In this document: piece after piece, positions 19,004-28,207 of the stretch
Layout of the letters: every line of letters begins with the position of its first letter
Position numbering within the stretch: the first letter of the stretch is position 1
Assembly (NCBI RefSeq): GCF_003989825.1
Contig: NZ_RZHE01000015.1
Span: 610,611 to 674,610, forward strand
Source of the DNA: Vreelandella populi
GTDB lineage: Bacteria > Pseudomonadota > Gammaproteobacteria > Pseudomonadales > Halomonadaceae
Length of the DNA: 64,000 bases
Direction of reading: 5' to 3'
Notes under the pieces: model-generated
Databases searched by the model: none
Seen by the model: only the letters and a program-made list of their open reading frames with translations
What the model was told of the DNA's origin: nothing
Made by a program: the position numbers and the translations under genes

Positions 19004-19411
19004 TCAAGTGTCACGTGTTACGCCATCAATCGGTGGTGCAACTGATACCGTCTGGGCGTCACGCTGAAGGCGTTTCCACATGCCATGTAGCTGGCGGTTA
19101 AGCGTTTCGTTATCGATATCCTGCACACCGCGCTTGGCTAGTATCACAATATCCATGGAGGGAAGGTGATGCTGACGAAGTCTGGCGGATTCTCGGACAA
19201 GACGCTTAAAGTGGTTGCGGTCTACAGCGCGCTTTACATTTTTCTTGCTGACCACCAGTCCAATGCGGGGGTATCCCCGGGTACTCATGCGCGCTAGCGC
19301 CATCATACCTTTGCCATGAACTTTAAGATCGGCCTGTTCAAACACGTGACTAAAGTCCCCGGCGTTTAAAAGACGTAAACACCGGGGAAAGCCTTGAGGC
19401 GGCACACGCAA
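19004..19411 (-). CDS. rnpA: Ribonuclease P protein component
   Basis: RnpA is the basic protein subunit of RNase P, which trims tRNA 5' ends. The family RNA-binding motif is VSKKNVKRAVDRNHFKRLVRES (shown in part; about 53-74), and the N-terminal LRLLNAGDFSHVFEQ is also typical. The length is 135 residues from TTG 19411 or 133 from GTG 19405; no ATG or strong ribosome site is present. The TTG lies 7 bases after the rpmH stop codon, suggesting translational coupling. Rare start codons are common in rnpA. Confidence 0.94.
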   Translation of the reverse strand: MRVPPQGFPRCLRLLNAGDFSHVFEQADLKVHGKGMMALARMSTRGYPRIGLVVSKKNVKRAVDRNHFKRLVRESARLRQHHLPSMDIVILAKRGVQDIDNETLNRQLHGMWKRLQRDAQTVSVAPPIDGVTRDT

Positions 19412-19418
19412 TCTGAAA

Positions 19419-19553
19419 TCAGGCGCTCAGACGCTTGCGGCCTTTCGCACGGCGGCGCGAGATAACGGCACGGCCGTTTTTGGTTGCCATGCGAGCACGG
19501 AAGCCATGCGTGCGCTTGCGTTTGAGAACGCTGGGTTGAAAAGTGCGTTTCAT
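19419..19553 (-). CDS. rpmH: 50S ribosomal protein L34
   Basis: A complete 44-residue L34 frame, [20 protein letters not shown] followed by [20 protein letters not shown] and RLSA. It is extremely basic and is typical of the family from end to end. It is first gene of the rpmH-rnpA-yidC cluster and is driven by a strong-looking promoter at 19649-19677, giving a leader of about 90 bases. It is divergent from dnaA across the origin-like region. Confidence 0.99.
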   Translation of the reverse strand: MKRTFQPSVLKRKRTHGFRARMATKNGRAVISRRRAKGRKRLSA

Positions 19554-20087
19554 AACTCGTAATTCCCACGTGGTTTAGGACGGATGTGAATCCAAAAGAC
19601 CCGGTCCAGTGAGGAAACTAGCCGGGGAGTTTCAATTCAAGACCGGAAATTGTAGAGACTTCCCGCGTCGGGTGCAATTTTTCCTTGCATAAAAACCAAC
19701 AAAAAGGCAATGGGCATCGACCCGGTTATATTTCATCGTTCCCAACAGCGACTACTACTATTACTAGTTAAGGTTTTTAAATGATGTTGTTATTAATAGT
19801 GGGGATACTATTTGTGGATAAGTGATTATTCCTTATTTTTATCAAATAACTAAAAGCCAAAAAACAATGTGCATAAGTGCCGAATAACCGGCCGATAAAC
19901 TGTTAATTTAATGTGAGTAGCTGTATGGAAAAACCCCAATAATGGATCTGTCCCCATTTCTTCAGGAGGTTTTCCCGTGTGCTTATGGAAAGTTGTCCAC
20001 AGGCACAAATTGATAGCCAAACCCGTGTGGATAACCAAGCCCTAGAGCGCTACAATGGTCGGCCGTTTTCAACTGATGGTGAGATGA
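19554..20087. other. rpmH-dnaA intergenic region with DnaA boxes (candidate oriC)
   Basis: There is no credible gene in these 534 bases. Perfect DnaA boxes (TTATCCACA on the minus strand) lie at 19813-19821 and 20026-20034. One-mismatch boxes lie at 19868-19876 and 19993-20001. AT-rich stretches at 19771-19860 and 19885-19915 could unwind. In Pseudomonas oriC lies in exactly this gap, and transcription diverges from it here as expected for replication-coordinated genes. The two boxes nearest dnaA may serve autoregulation. That this is the active origin is inference. Confidence 0.65.
19649..19677 (-). promoter_or_regulatory. Sigma-70 promoter of rpmH
   Basis: On the minus strand TTGCAC (19672-19677) and TACAAT (19649-19654) are separated by 17 bases, close to consensus. 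They lie about 95 bases upstream of the rpmH start. Confidence 0.7.
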
Positions 20088-21551
20088 GTGTCACTCGCGC
20101 TTTGGCAACAGTGCCTGGACTACCTGCAGGACGAATTGAATTCACAACAATTCAATACCTGGATACGTCCCTTGCAGGCAGAAGAAGGAGAGTCCAATGA
20201 GCTGCGCTTACTGGCGCCTAATCGCTTTGTGCGCGACTGGGTGAGTGACAAGTATGCCAAGCGGATCAGTGAGCTGATTCGCGAGCTTGCACCGTCTAAA
20301 CCACCCAAGGTAAGCCTGACCGTGGGTAGCCGCCGCCCGGCGGCACCCGCGCCCCAACCACGTGATTTGGGCAACCCGGTTTCCGCCAACACCTCCGCGC
20401 CTTCCGTGCATACACCGCCGCGTGGTGATATTGCCGATGAGCGTGAGATCGACCAGCTGCGTGAGCGTGAGGAAGCGCCGCGTCGGCGTACCAATGAGCG
20501 TCAGGTTCAGGTCGAAGGCAGCCTCAAGCACGGCAGCGGGCTTAACCCGAATTTTACGTTTGATACTTTTGTTGAAGGTAAATCCAACCAATTGGCTCGG
20601 GCTGCTTCACGGCAGGTTTCGGAGAACCCAGGCGGCGCCTATAACCCCCTGTTTCTCTACGGTGGGGTAGGTCTGGGTAAAACGCACTTGATGCACGCAG
20701 TGGGTAATGCGCTGGCTGGCCGCCGGGAAAATGCCCGGGTGGTTTACCTGCATTCAGAGCGTTTTGTTGCGGATATGGTCAAGGCACTTCAACTTAACGC
20801 GATCAACGATTTCAAACGTTTCTATCGCAGCGTTGACGCCTTACTGATTGATGATATTCAGTTTTTTGCTGGCAAAGAGCGCTCTCAGGAAGAGTTTTTT
20901 CACACCTTCAATGCGTTATTGGAAGGTGGCCAGCAGATGATTCTCACCTCTGATCGTTACCCCAAGGAAATCAGCGGTGTCGAGGAGCGCCTGAAGTCGC
21001 GCTTTGGATGGGGGTTGACGGTGGCGATCGAGCCGCCGGAGCTTGAGACCCGAGTGGCCATCTTGATGAAGAAAGCCGACCAGGCCAAGGTCGATTTACC
21101 CCATGATGCTGCCTTCTTTATTGCTCAGAAAATCCGCTCCAACGTGCGTGAACTCGAAGGCGCCTTGAAGAAGGTCATTGCCGACTCGCACTTTATGGGT
21201 AAGCCTATTAATCAGGACTTTATCCGTGAGTCATTGAAGGACCTGCTTGCCCTTCAAGACAAGCAGGTGGGCGTGGATAATATTCAGCGCACGGTAGCCG
21301 AGTACTACAAGATCAAGGTAGCGGATTTACTATCGAAGCGGCGCTCACGTTCAGTGGCGCGTCCTCGGCAGGTGGCCATGGCGTTGGCCAAGGAGCTGAC
21401 CAACCACAGCTTGCCGGAAATCGGCGATGCGTTTGGCGGGCGTGATCATACGACCGTGTTGCATGCCTGCCGTAAGGTAAAAGCCCTGCAAGAGGAAAGC
21501 GCGGATATTCGTGAGGATTATAAAAATCTGCTGCGCCTATTAACCAGCTAA
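20088..21551 (+). CDS. dnaA: Chromosomal replication initiator protein DnaA
   Basis: DnaA binds DnaA boxes, opens the origin and loads DnaB. The 487 residues show domain I ([20 protein letters not shown], about 1-85), a long variable linker rich in Pro and Arg, and the AAA+ domain with Walker [11 protein letters not shown] (about 191-200) and Walker [10 protein letters not shown], with sensor residues after it. They end in the DNA-binding domain IV with its signature [14 protein letters not shown] (about 446-459). The GTG start at 20088 has GGTGAG upstream and begins at the conserved N-terminus. It is first of dnaA-dnaN-recF-gyrB. Confidence 0.98.
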   Translation: MSLALWQQCLDYLQDELNSQQFNTWIRPLQAEEGESNELRLLAPNRFVRDWVSDKYAKRISELIRELAPSKPPKVSLTVGSRRPAAPAPQPRDLGNPVSANTSAPSVHTPPRGDIADEREIDQLREREEAPRRRTNERQVQVEGSLKHGSGLNPNFTFDTFVEGKSNQLARAASRQVSENPGGAYNPLFLYGGVGLGKTHLMHAVGNALAGRRENARVVYLHSERFVADMVKALQLNAINDFKRFYRSVDALLIDDIQFFAGKERSQEEFFHTFNALLEGGQQMILTSDRYPKEISGVEERLKSRFGWGLTVAIEPPELETRVAILMKKADQAKVDLPHDAAFFIAQKIRSNVRELEGALKKVIADSHFMGKPINQDFIRESLKDLLALQDKQVGVDNIQRTVAEYYKIKVADLLSKRRSRSVARPRQVAMALAKELTNHSLPEIGDAFGGRDHTTVLHACRKVKALQEESADIREDYKNLLRLLTS

Positions 21552-21567
21552 CCATCCAAGGGACAGG

Positions 21568-21586
21568 CCTGCCAGCGGCAGGTTTT
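21568..21586 (+). terminator. Short hairpin between dnaA and dnaN
   Basis: CCTGCC and GGCAGG with a 3-base loop, followed by TTTTC, 17 bases past the dnaA stop. It is a short stem, perhaps partial termination before dnaN. Confidence 0.4.
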
Positions 21587-21608
21587 CAGGATATAAACCG
21601 GAGTGTTG

Positions 21609-22712
21609 ATGAAATTTTCAATTTCCCGAGAAGCATTGCTACGTCCGCTGACTCTGGTGGCGGGCGTGGTAGAGCGGCGCCAAACGTTGCCTGTGCTTTC
21701 AAACGTACTGATACAAGTGGACGGTGACCAGGTTTCCTTGACCGGTACCGACCTGGAAGTCGAGCTTATTGGACGCACCGTAGCAAGCCAGGTTGACCAG
21801 CCCGGCGCTGCCACTGTGCCTGCGCGCAAGCTGATGGATATTTGTAAATCATTGCCCGATCAATCTGAGATTCAGCTGGCGGTAGAGGATGGGCGCGCAG
21901 TACTACGCAGCGGCCGTTCACGATTTACGCTTTCCACCCTGCCGGTCGCCGAATTTCCCAATATTGAAGATGGCGACGGCAGCCAAGAGCTAAGCGTTCC
22001 GCGGGGGACGTTAAAACACCTGATTGAAGCCACCTCGTTTGCCATGGCTCAGCAGGATGTCCGTTATTACCTCAACGGCATGCTGCTGGAAATTCAAAGC
22101 AATCTTCTACGGACGGTAGCCACCGACGGGCATCGTCTGGCGATGTGTTCACGCCCGGTAGAGGTGGCCGTTAGCCAGTCGCAAAAGCTGATTGTACCGC
22201 GCAAGGGGATTCTGGAGCTTTCAAGGCTGCTTGATGATAGTGATGAGCCGGTCAGCCTGACGTTGGGTTCAACCCACGTGAGGGCACATACGGGTGACTT
22301 CACCTTTACCTCCAAGCTGATCGACGGCAAGTTCCCCGATTACGAGCGCGTTGTGCCGCGTAATGGTGACAAGGTACTGATTGCCGAGCGAGCCGAGCTG
22401 CGTCAGGTGCTCTCACGTACGGCGATTCTATCCAACGAAAAATATCGTGGTGTGAGGCTCTACCTGGAGGAAGGCAATCTTAAGGTAATGGCCAATAACC
22501 CTGAACAGGAAGAAGCCGAAGAGAACGTTGCTGTTGAGTACAACGGCTCTGCAATGGAGATAGGCTTTAACGTGGGCTATTTGGTGGATGTGCTGTCGGT
22601 CTTGAACGAAGACAGGGTACAGTTGACACTGGCCGACCCCAACAGCAGTGCGCTGCTTGAAGAGCCGGGTGGCGGCGATGCGCTGTACGTTGTCATGCCC
22701 ATGCGGCTGTAA
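21609..22712 (+). CDS. dnaN: DNA polymerase III subunit beta (sliding clamp)
   Basis: The beta clamp forms a ring on DNA that tethers polymerase III and many repair proteins. The 367-residue protein matches the family throughout: MKFSISREALLRPLTLVAGVVERRQTLPVL, the repeat-domain segments TGTDLEVEL and ATDGHRLAMC, and the C-terminal YVVMPMRL that lines the partner-binding pocket. ATG 21609 follows CGGAG by 5 bases; upstream in-frame GTG and TTG codons are not needed. It lies 57 bases after dnaA. Confidence 0.98.
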   Translation: MKFSISREALLRPLTLVAGVVERRQTLPVLSNVLIQVDGDQVSLTGTDLEVELIGRTVASQVDQPGAATVPARKLMDICKSLPDQSEIQLAVEDGRAVLRSGRSRFTLSTLPVAEFPNIEDGDGSQELSVPRGTLKHLIEATSFAMAQQDVRYYLNGMLLEIQSNLLRTVATDGHRLAMCSRPVEVAVSQSQKLIVPRKGILELSRLLDDSDEPVSLTLGSTHVRAHTGDFTFTSKLIDGKFPDYERVVPRNGDKVLIAERAELRQVLSRTAILSNEKYRGVRLYLEEGNLKVMANNPEQEEAEENVAVEYNGSAMEIGFNVGYLVDVLSVLNEDRVQLTLADPNSSALLEEPGGGDALYVVMPMRL

Positions 22713-22741
22713 ACTGATTGCTGAACCACTGTTGAGCAAGG

Positions 22742-22777
22742 GCGGCGCTTCTGGCAGCAGAAGCGCCGCTTTGTCTT
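22742..22777 (+). terminator. Strong terminator-like hairpin between dnaN and recF
   Basis: GCGGCGCTTCTG and CAGAAGCGCCGC form a perfect 12-bp stem with a 4-base loop, followed by TTTGTCTT. It lies 29 bases past dnaN and 43 before recF, so recF and gyrB may rely on read-through or a promoter inside dnaN. Confidence 0.7.
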
Positions 22778-22811
22778 ATGGCGTGGCTGCGGCCATCACC
22801 TGCGAGTTGAC

Positions 22812-23915
22812 ATGAGCCTGATACAGCTTAATTTCCAAGGCTTGCGGAATCTGACGCCGCTTGATATGAGGCCTTCTCCCCGCATCAATATCATCAGCGG
22901 TCCCAACGGCAGCGGCAAGACTAGCCTGCTTGAGGGTATCCATGTGCTTGGGATGGGCCGTTCGTTTCGCACTCGCCAGCTAAAGAATGCCATCCAGGCC
23001 GAGTTGCCTCACATGACGCTTTACGGGCGGCTTGCCGGTGAACCAGAGGTGAGCATAGGGGTGCGTCGGTTAAGAGCGCAACGGGAGCTTGAGCTGCGCC
23101 TGCGCGGTGATAAGGATGTGCGTCTGGCCGAGTTGGTTGAGGCTATGCCGCTGCAATTAATTAACCCTGATGCTTTTAGGCTTCTGGAAGGCTCGCCTGC
23201 TGGTCGACGCGAGTTTTTTGACTGGGGAGTGTTTCACGTGAAACATGACTTCCTGGAAGCCTGGAAGCGTACCCGGCGTGCAGTGAAACATCGGAACGCG
23301 CTTCTCAGGCGTGGTAGAATAGATCCACAGGAAATGGCTGCCTGGGAGCAGGAGCTGGCCCTATGGGGCGAGGTTGTCGATAGACTTCGAATGGAGTGGT
23401 TCAGCGAGTTTCTTCCTGTTTTTGAAGAAACGCTTGAAGTACTGCTTCCCTTGCCCGGTTTGAAGCTTGGCTATGCGCGCGGTTGGGATAAGCAACGTAG
23501 CCTTAGTGAAGTGCTCCGCGATAGCCGAGCGACGGATCAGCAAATGGGCTTTACACAGCAGGGGCCCCAACGTGCCGATCTGCGTATCAGGCTCAATAAG
23601 CAGCCCGCAGTAGAAGTACTTTCCAGAGGCCAGCAAAAGCTGGTGGTAAGCGCTTTAAAGCTTGCCCAAGGGCGGTTTCTGGAAAGAACAGCACAGCGGC
23701 ACTGTATCTATCTAATTGATGACTTGCCGGCCGAACTGGACGCGCAGCATCAACAGCGCTTCTGTCAGCTGCTTGAAGAGATGCAGTGCCAGGCATTTAT
23801 TACCAGCGTTGAACCCACTGCACTACAACGCACATGGCAACCCCAGACGGCAGTAAGCATGTTTCACGTGAAACATGACGATCAGGGGCTCGGCCAGTTG
23901 AGGCAGGATGGGTAA
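22812..23915 (+). CDS. recF: DNA replication and repair protein RecF
   Basis: RecF is an SMC-like ATPase that, with RecO and RecR, loads RecA at gaps. It shows Walker A SGPNGSGKTSLLEGI (about 29-43), LGMGRSFRTRQL, SAGRREFFDWGVFHVKH (SPAGRR here, about 132-145), the ABC signature LSRGQQKLVVSALKLAQG and the Walker B region YLIDDLPAELD. At 367 residues the length is normal. Uniquely, the two Phe-His-Val-Lys stretches (about 140-143 and 351-354) are encoded by perfect parS palindromes, so this gene doubles as part of the ParB-binding centromere. Confidence 0.97.
   Translation: MSLIQLNFQGLRNLTPLDMRPSPRINIISGPNGSGKTSLLEGIHVLGMGRSFRTRQLKNAIQAELPHMTLYGRLAGEPEVSIGVRRLRAQRELELRLRGDKDVRLAELVEAMPLQLINPDAFRLLEGSPAGRREFFDWGVFHVKHDFLEAWKRTRRAVKHRNALLRRGRIDPQEMAAWEQELALWGEVVDRLRMEWFSEFLPVFEETLEVLLPLPGLKLGYARGWDKQRSLSEVLRDSRATDQQMGFTQQGPQRADLRIRLNKQPAVEVLSRGQQKLVVSALKLAQGRFLERTAQRHCIYLIDDLPAELDAQHQQRFCQLLEEMQCQAFITSVEPTALQRTWQPQTAVSMFHVKHDDQGLGQLRQDG
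23230..23245. other. parS site 1 (inside recF)
   Basis: Perfect 16-bp palindrome TGTTTCACGTGAAACA, the universal bacterial parS sequence bound by ParB. It encodes Val/Phe-His-Val-Lys-His in recF, at a place where RecF proteins normally carry Phe-His-Val. Confidence 0.93.
23860..23875. other. parS site 2 (3' end of recF)
   Basis: Perfect TGTTTCACGTGAAACA, encoding Met-Phe-His-Val-Lys-His near the RecF C-terminus. It and site 1 share four further bases (TGAC) on the right. Confidence 0.93.
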
Positions 23916-26375
<2,460 letters not shown>

Positions 26376-26389
26376 CAACGCTTGACGTG

Positions 26390-26405
26390 TGTTTCACGTG
26401 AAACA
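26390..26405. other. parS site 3 (after gyrB)
   Basis: Perfect TGTTTCACGTGAAACA placed 15 bases past the gyrB stop codon and just before the gyrB terminator. Confidence 0.93.
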
Positions 26406-26413
26406 CTAATAAC

Positions 26414-26448
26414 GAAAAAGCCGCAAACCTTGGTTTGCGGCTTTTTTA
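26414..26448 (+). terminator. Rho-independent terminator after gyrB
   Basis: AAAAAGCCGCAAACC pairs with GGTTTGCGGCTTTTTT with a 2-base loop. Its symmetrical A and T tracts could stop transcription from both gyrB and gmhB. Confidence 0.9.
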
Positions 26449-26488
26449 TGCTCGTTGTTTAGGTGCTTCATGGAAATAAAGAAAGTTG

Positions 26489-27052
26489 TCAGTCGAAATC
26501 CCCCGCAAGCAAAGCATCGGCAAATTCGGCCAGATCAGCACAAATCAGTGCGTGTTCCAGGCCAACGCCCTTTGCAGCGGTTTTTTCTCCTTTACCGGTT
26601 TTGACCAGTACCGCCCGGCAGCCGCAGGCTTCACCTGCCTGCAAATCGCGTAGGCTGTCGCCCACTATCCAGCTGCCGGCCAGACTGTTCAGCTCCAATG
26701 CTTTCTGAATATCGTGGAGCAGCCCGGGTAACGGTTTTCGGCAGCTACACGCGTCGTCAGGTCCGTGAGGGCAGTAGGCAATATTGGCGATACGGCCGCC
26801 GGCATCTTCTACCAGTGAATTTAGCCGCGCATGCATGCGGGCAAGCACTGCTTCAGAGTAATAGCCGCGTGCAATGCCCGACTGGTTGGTCGCAACCGCC
26901 ACCGTGAAGCCCGCCCGGGAAAGGCGAGCAATAGCTTCAATAGCAGAAGGGTAGGGAATCCATTCCTCAAGTGACTTGATGTAGGCGTCTGAATCCTGAT
27001 TAATGACGCCATCACGATCAAGAATCACCAGCTGTTGAGGGGCTATCGGCAT
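26489..27052 (-). CDS. gmhB: D-glycero-beta-D-manno-heptose 1,7-bisphosphate 7-phosphatase
   Basis: GmhB removes the 7-phosphate from heptose bisphosphate on the path to ADP-heptose for the LPS inner core. It is a HAD-family enzyme of 187 residues with the nucleophile motif LDRDGVIN (Asp at about 11 and 13), motif II ATNQSGIARG, and the zinc loop CPHGPDDACSCRKP, which supplies three Cys and a His. Motif IV is WIVGDSLRDLQAG. It is downstream of a kinase-like gene by 12 bases on the same strand. hldE and hldD, which act on either side in the same pathway, are 5-13 kb away. Confidence 0.95.
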   Translation of the reverse strand: MPIAPQQLVILDRDGVINQDSDAYIKSLEEWIPYPSAIEAIARLSRAGFTVAVATNQSGIARGYYSEAVLARMHARLNSLVEDAGGRIANIAYCPHGPDDACSCRKPLPGLLHDIQKALELNSLAGSWIVGDSLRDLQAGEACGCRAVLVKTGKGEKTAAKGVGLEHALICADLAEFADALLAGDFD

Positions 27053-27064
27053 TGAAAATCTCGC

Positions 27065-27853
27065 TTAAAGTCGCTGATTGAGAACCGCGAGTGCTTGTAA
27101 GGTAACACTTATTTTACGCCCATCGCTGCCCAGATGCTTAAAGGGAAGGCGCTGCAAGCGAAGCAGTTTTGGAAGTATTACGCAAAAACGTTCGCGTACT
27201 TCTTGGTTAGCATTGCGCAAGCCTGCCAGTAGCGCTGGCGTCAAACGCTCGCATTGCATGGGCGACTTATATAGTTTGCCATACAGTGAAAAGATAAAGC
27301 AGTACCAATCACGCACCATACAATCCACAGGGGCATGAACCTGACCCGGGTCGGTTTCAAAATCAATAAAGACGGTCTTCTCTTCAGTGACCAGAATATT
27401 TCGGGCAAAGGCTTCACTTAGATAACAGTTGCGGCTATGAACGCTGTTGAGTGCTTCAATGCTGCGTGCCAGTGTTTGATCGATCTGTTCAGGGTTATCC
27501 GAGCTTTTAAGCTTGTCGAGTAGAGTCACGGCAGGCTCATCCGGGGTACCTGCATCGGCTAGAAGCAGTGCCTGCGGCGTCTTGGCCAAAATCGTTGGCA
27601 CGGTAATACCAGCAAGACGCAGTGTTTCAATGCGCTTGGCTTCAGTGAGAATGCTTTGCTCACCACCCGTATTGGGAACGGGTTTAAGTGTGTCCAGCTT
27701 TAGCCAGGCCGCCAGGAGTTTCAAGGGCGCGTAGGCTAAACGGGAGTTGCGCTTAGCGGCGCGTTTCAACCATACCCTTTCTCCGTTAAGTGTATGCGGC
27801 TCCATGGTCGCCTGCTGCCGAGGAAGAGTATCGAGTAGGAATATATCGTACAT
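27065..27853 (-). CDS. Kinase-like protein of unknown substrate (LPS kinase/BUD32-related) with altered catalytic residue
   Basis: A 262-residue protein with a small-kinase fold outline: a Lys-bearing N-terminal lobe (GERVWLKRA), LADAGTPDEPAVTLLDKL as hinge region, then a catalytic-loop equivalent HSRNCYLSEAFARNILV and FIDFETDPG as the metal-binding DFG-type motif. In the loop, the position five residues before the Asn, normally the catalytic Asp, is Glu, and the preceding His is Leu. It may be a weak kinase or a pseudokinase. Position upstream of gmhB suggests a role in LPS, but the substrate is unknown. ATG 27853 follows GAGGAC; a second Met at residue 17 is possible. Confidence is good for the fold and low for the function. 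Confidence 0.75.
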   Translation of the reverse strand: MYDIFLLDTLPRQQATMEPHTLNGERVWLKRAAKRNSRLAYAPLKLLAAWLKLDTLKPVPNTGGEQSILTEAKRIETLRLAGITVPTILAKTPQALLLADAGTPDEPAVTLLDKLKSSDNPEQIDQTLARSIEALNSVHSRNCYLSEAFARNILVTEEKTVFIDFETDPGQVHAPVDCMVRDWYCFIFSLYGKLYKSPMQCERLTPALLAGLRNANQEVRERFCVILPKLLRLQRLPFKHLGSDGRKISVTLQALAVLNQRL

Positions 27854-27967
27854 GGCTGATGTCCTCGCGGCCTTGGCTGCTCAAGCGGCAATGCATGCTT
27901 GAGTGTTTAAAACGACTTATATATGAAAAGTATTTGATTCTATAAAATATCGATTATTTTACTCCTA

Positions 27968-27983
27968 TGTTTCACGTGAAACA
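27968..27983. other. parS site 4
   Basis: Perfect TGTTTCACGTGAAACA in non-coding DNA, at the edge of an AT-rich stretch. Confidence 0.93.
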
Positions 27984-28142
27984 AAGAAAACTGAAGTGGT
28001 GGCGTGACTGGTGACTAAGAGAGATCGCGTTAAGATACTTTCATTGAGAGATGTAAAACGCTGCGGGATTAAACACAGGCAGGAGAGGGCGGGCGCGCTT
28101 TTACACAAGATTTGAATCGCTGAATGGGGTTATAGCGTGCGA

Positions 28143-28158
28143 TGTTTCACGTGAAACA
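28143..28158. other. parS site 5
   Basis: Perfect TGTTTCACGTGAAACA, 175 bases from site 4 and directly beside the T-tract of the glyS terminator. Confidence 0.93.
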
Positions 28159-28188
28159 AAAAACCGATGGCGGCGACCGCCATCGGTT
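28158..28188 (-). terminator. Rho-independent terminator after glyS
   Basis: AACCGATGGCGG and CCGCCATCGGTT form a perfect 12-bp stem with a 3-base loop. On the minus strand it is followed by a T-run that merges into parS site 5. Confidence 0.9.
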
Positions 28189-28207
28189 GAAAAGGGAAGA
28201 GTAGAGT

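Larger units (their letters stand above)
27854..28207. other. Intergenic region carrying two parS sites
   Basis: The 354 bases between the kinase-like gene and glyS hold parS sites 4 and 5, an AT-rich stretch (27905-27965) likely to contain the promoter of the minus-strand kinase-gmhB pair, and the glyS terminator. No open frame of note was seen between 27984 and 28142. Confidence 0.6.

Noticed and set aside
19005..19030. TCACGTGTTA near the rnpA stop resembles a half parS.
   Set aside because: Only the central CACGTG is shared; the outer positions do not match TGTTTCACGTGAAACA.
27984..28142. Possible small RNA between parS sites 4 and 5.
   Set aside because: No promoter plus terminator pair and no strong fold could be seen; the only terminator there belongs to glyS.
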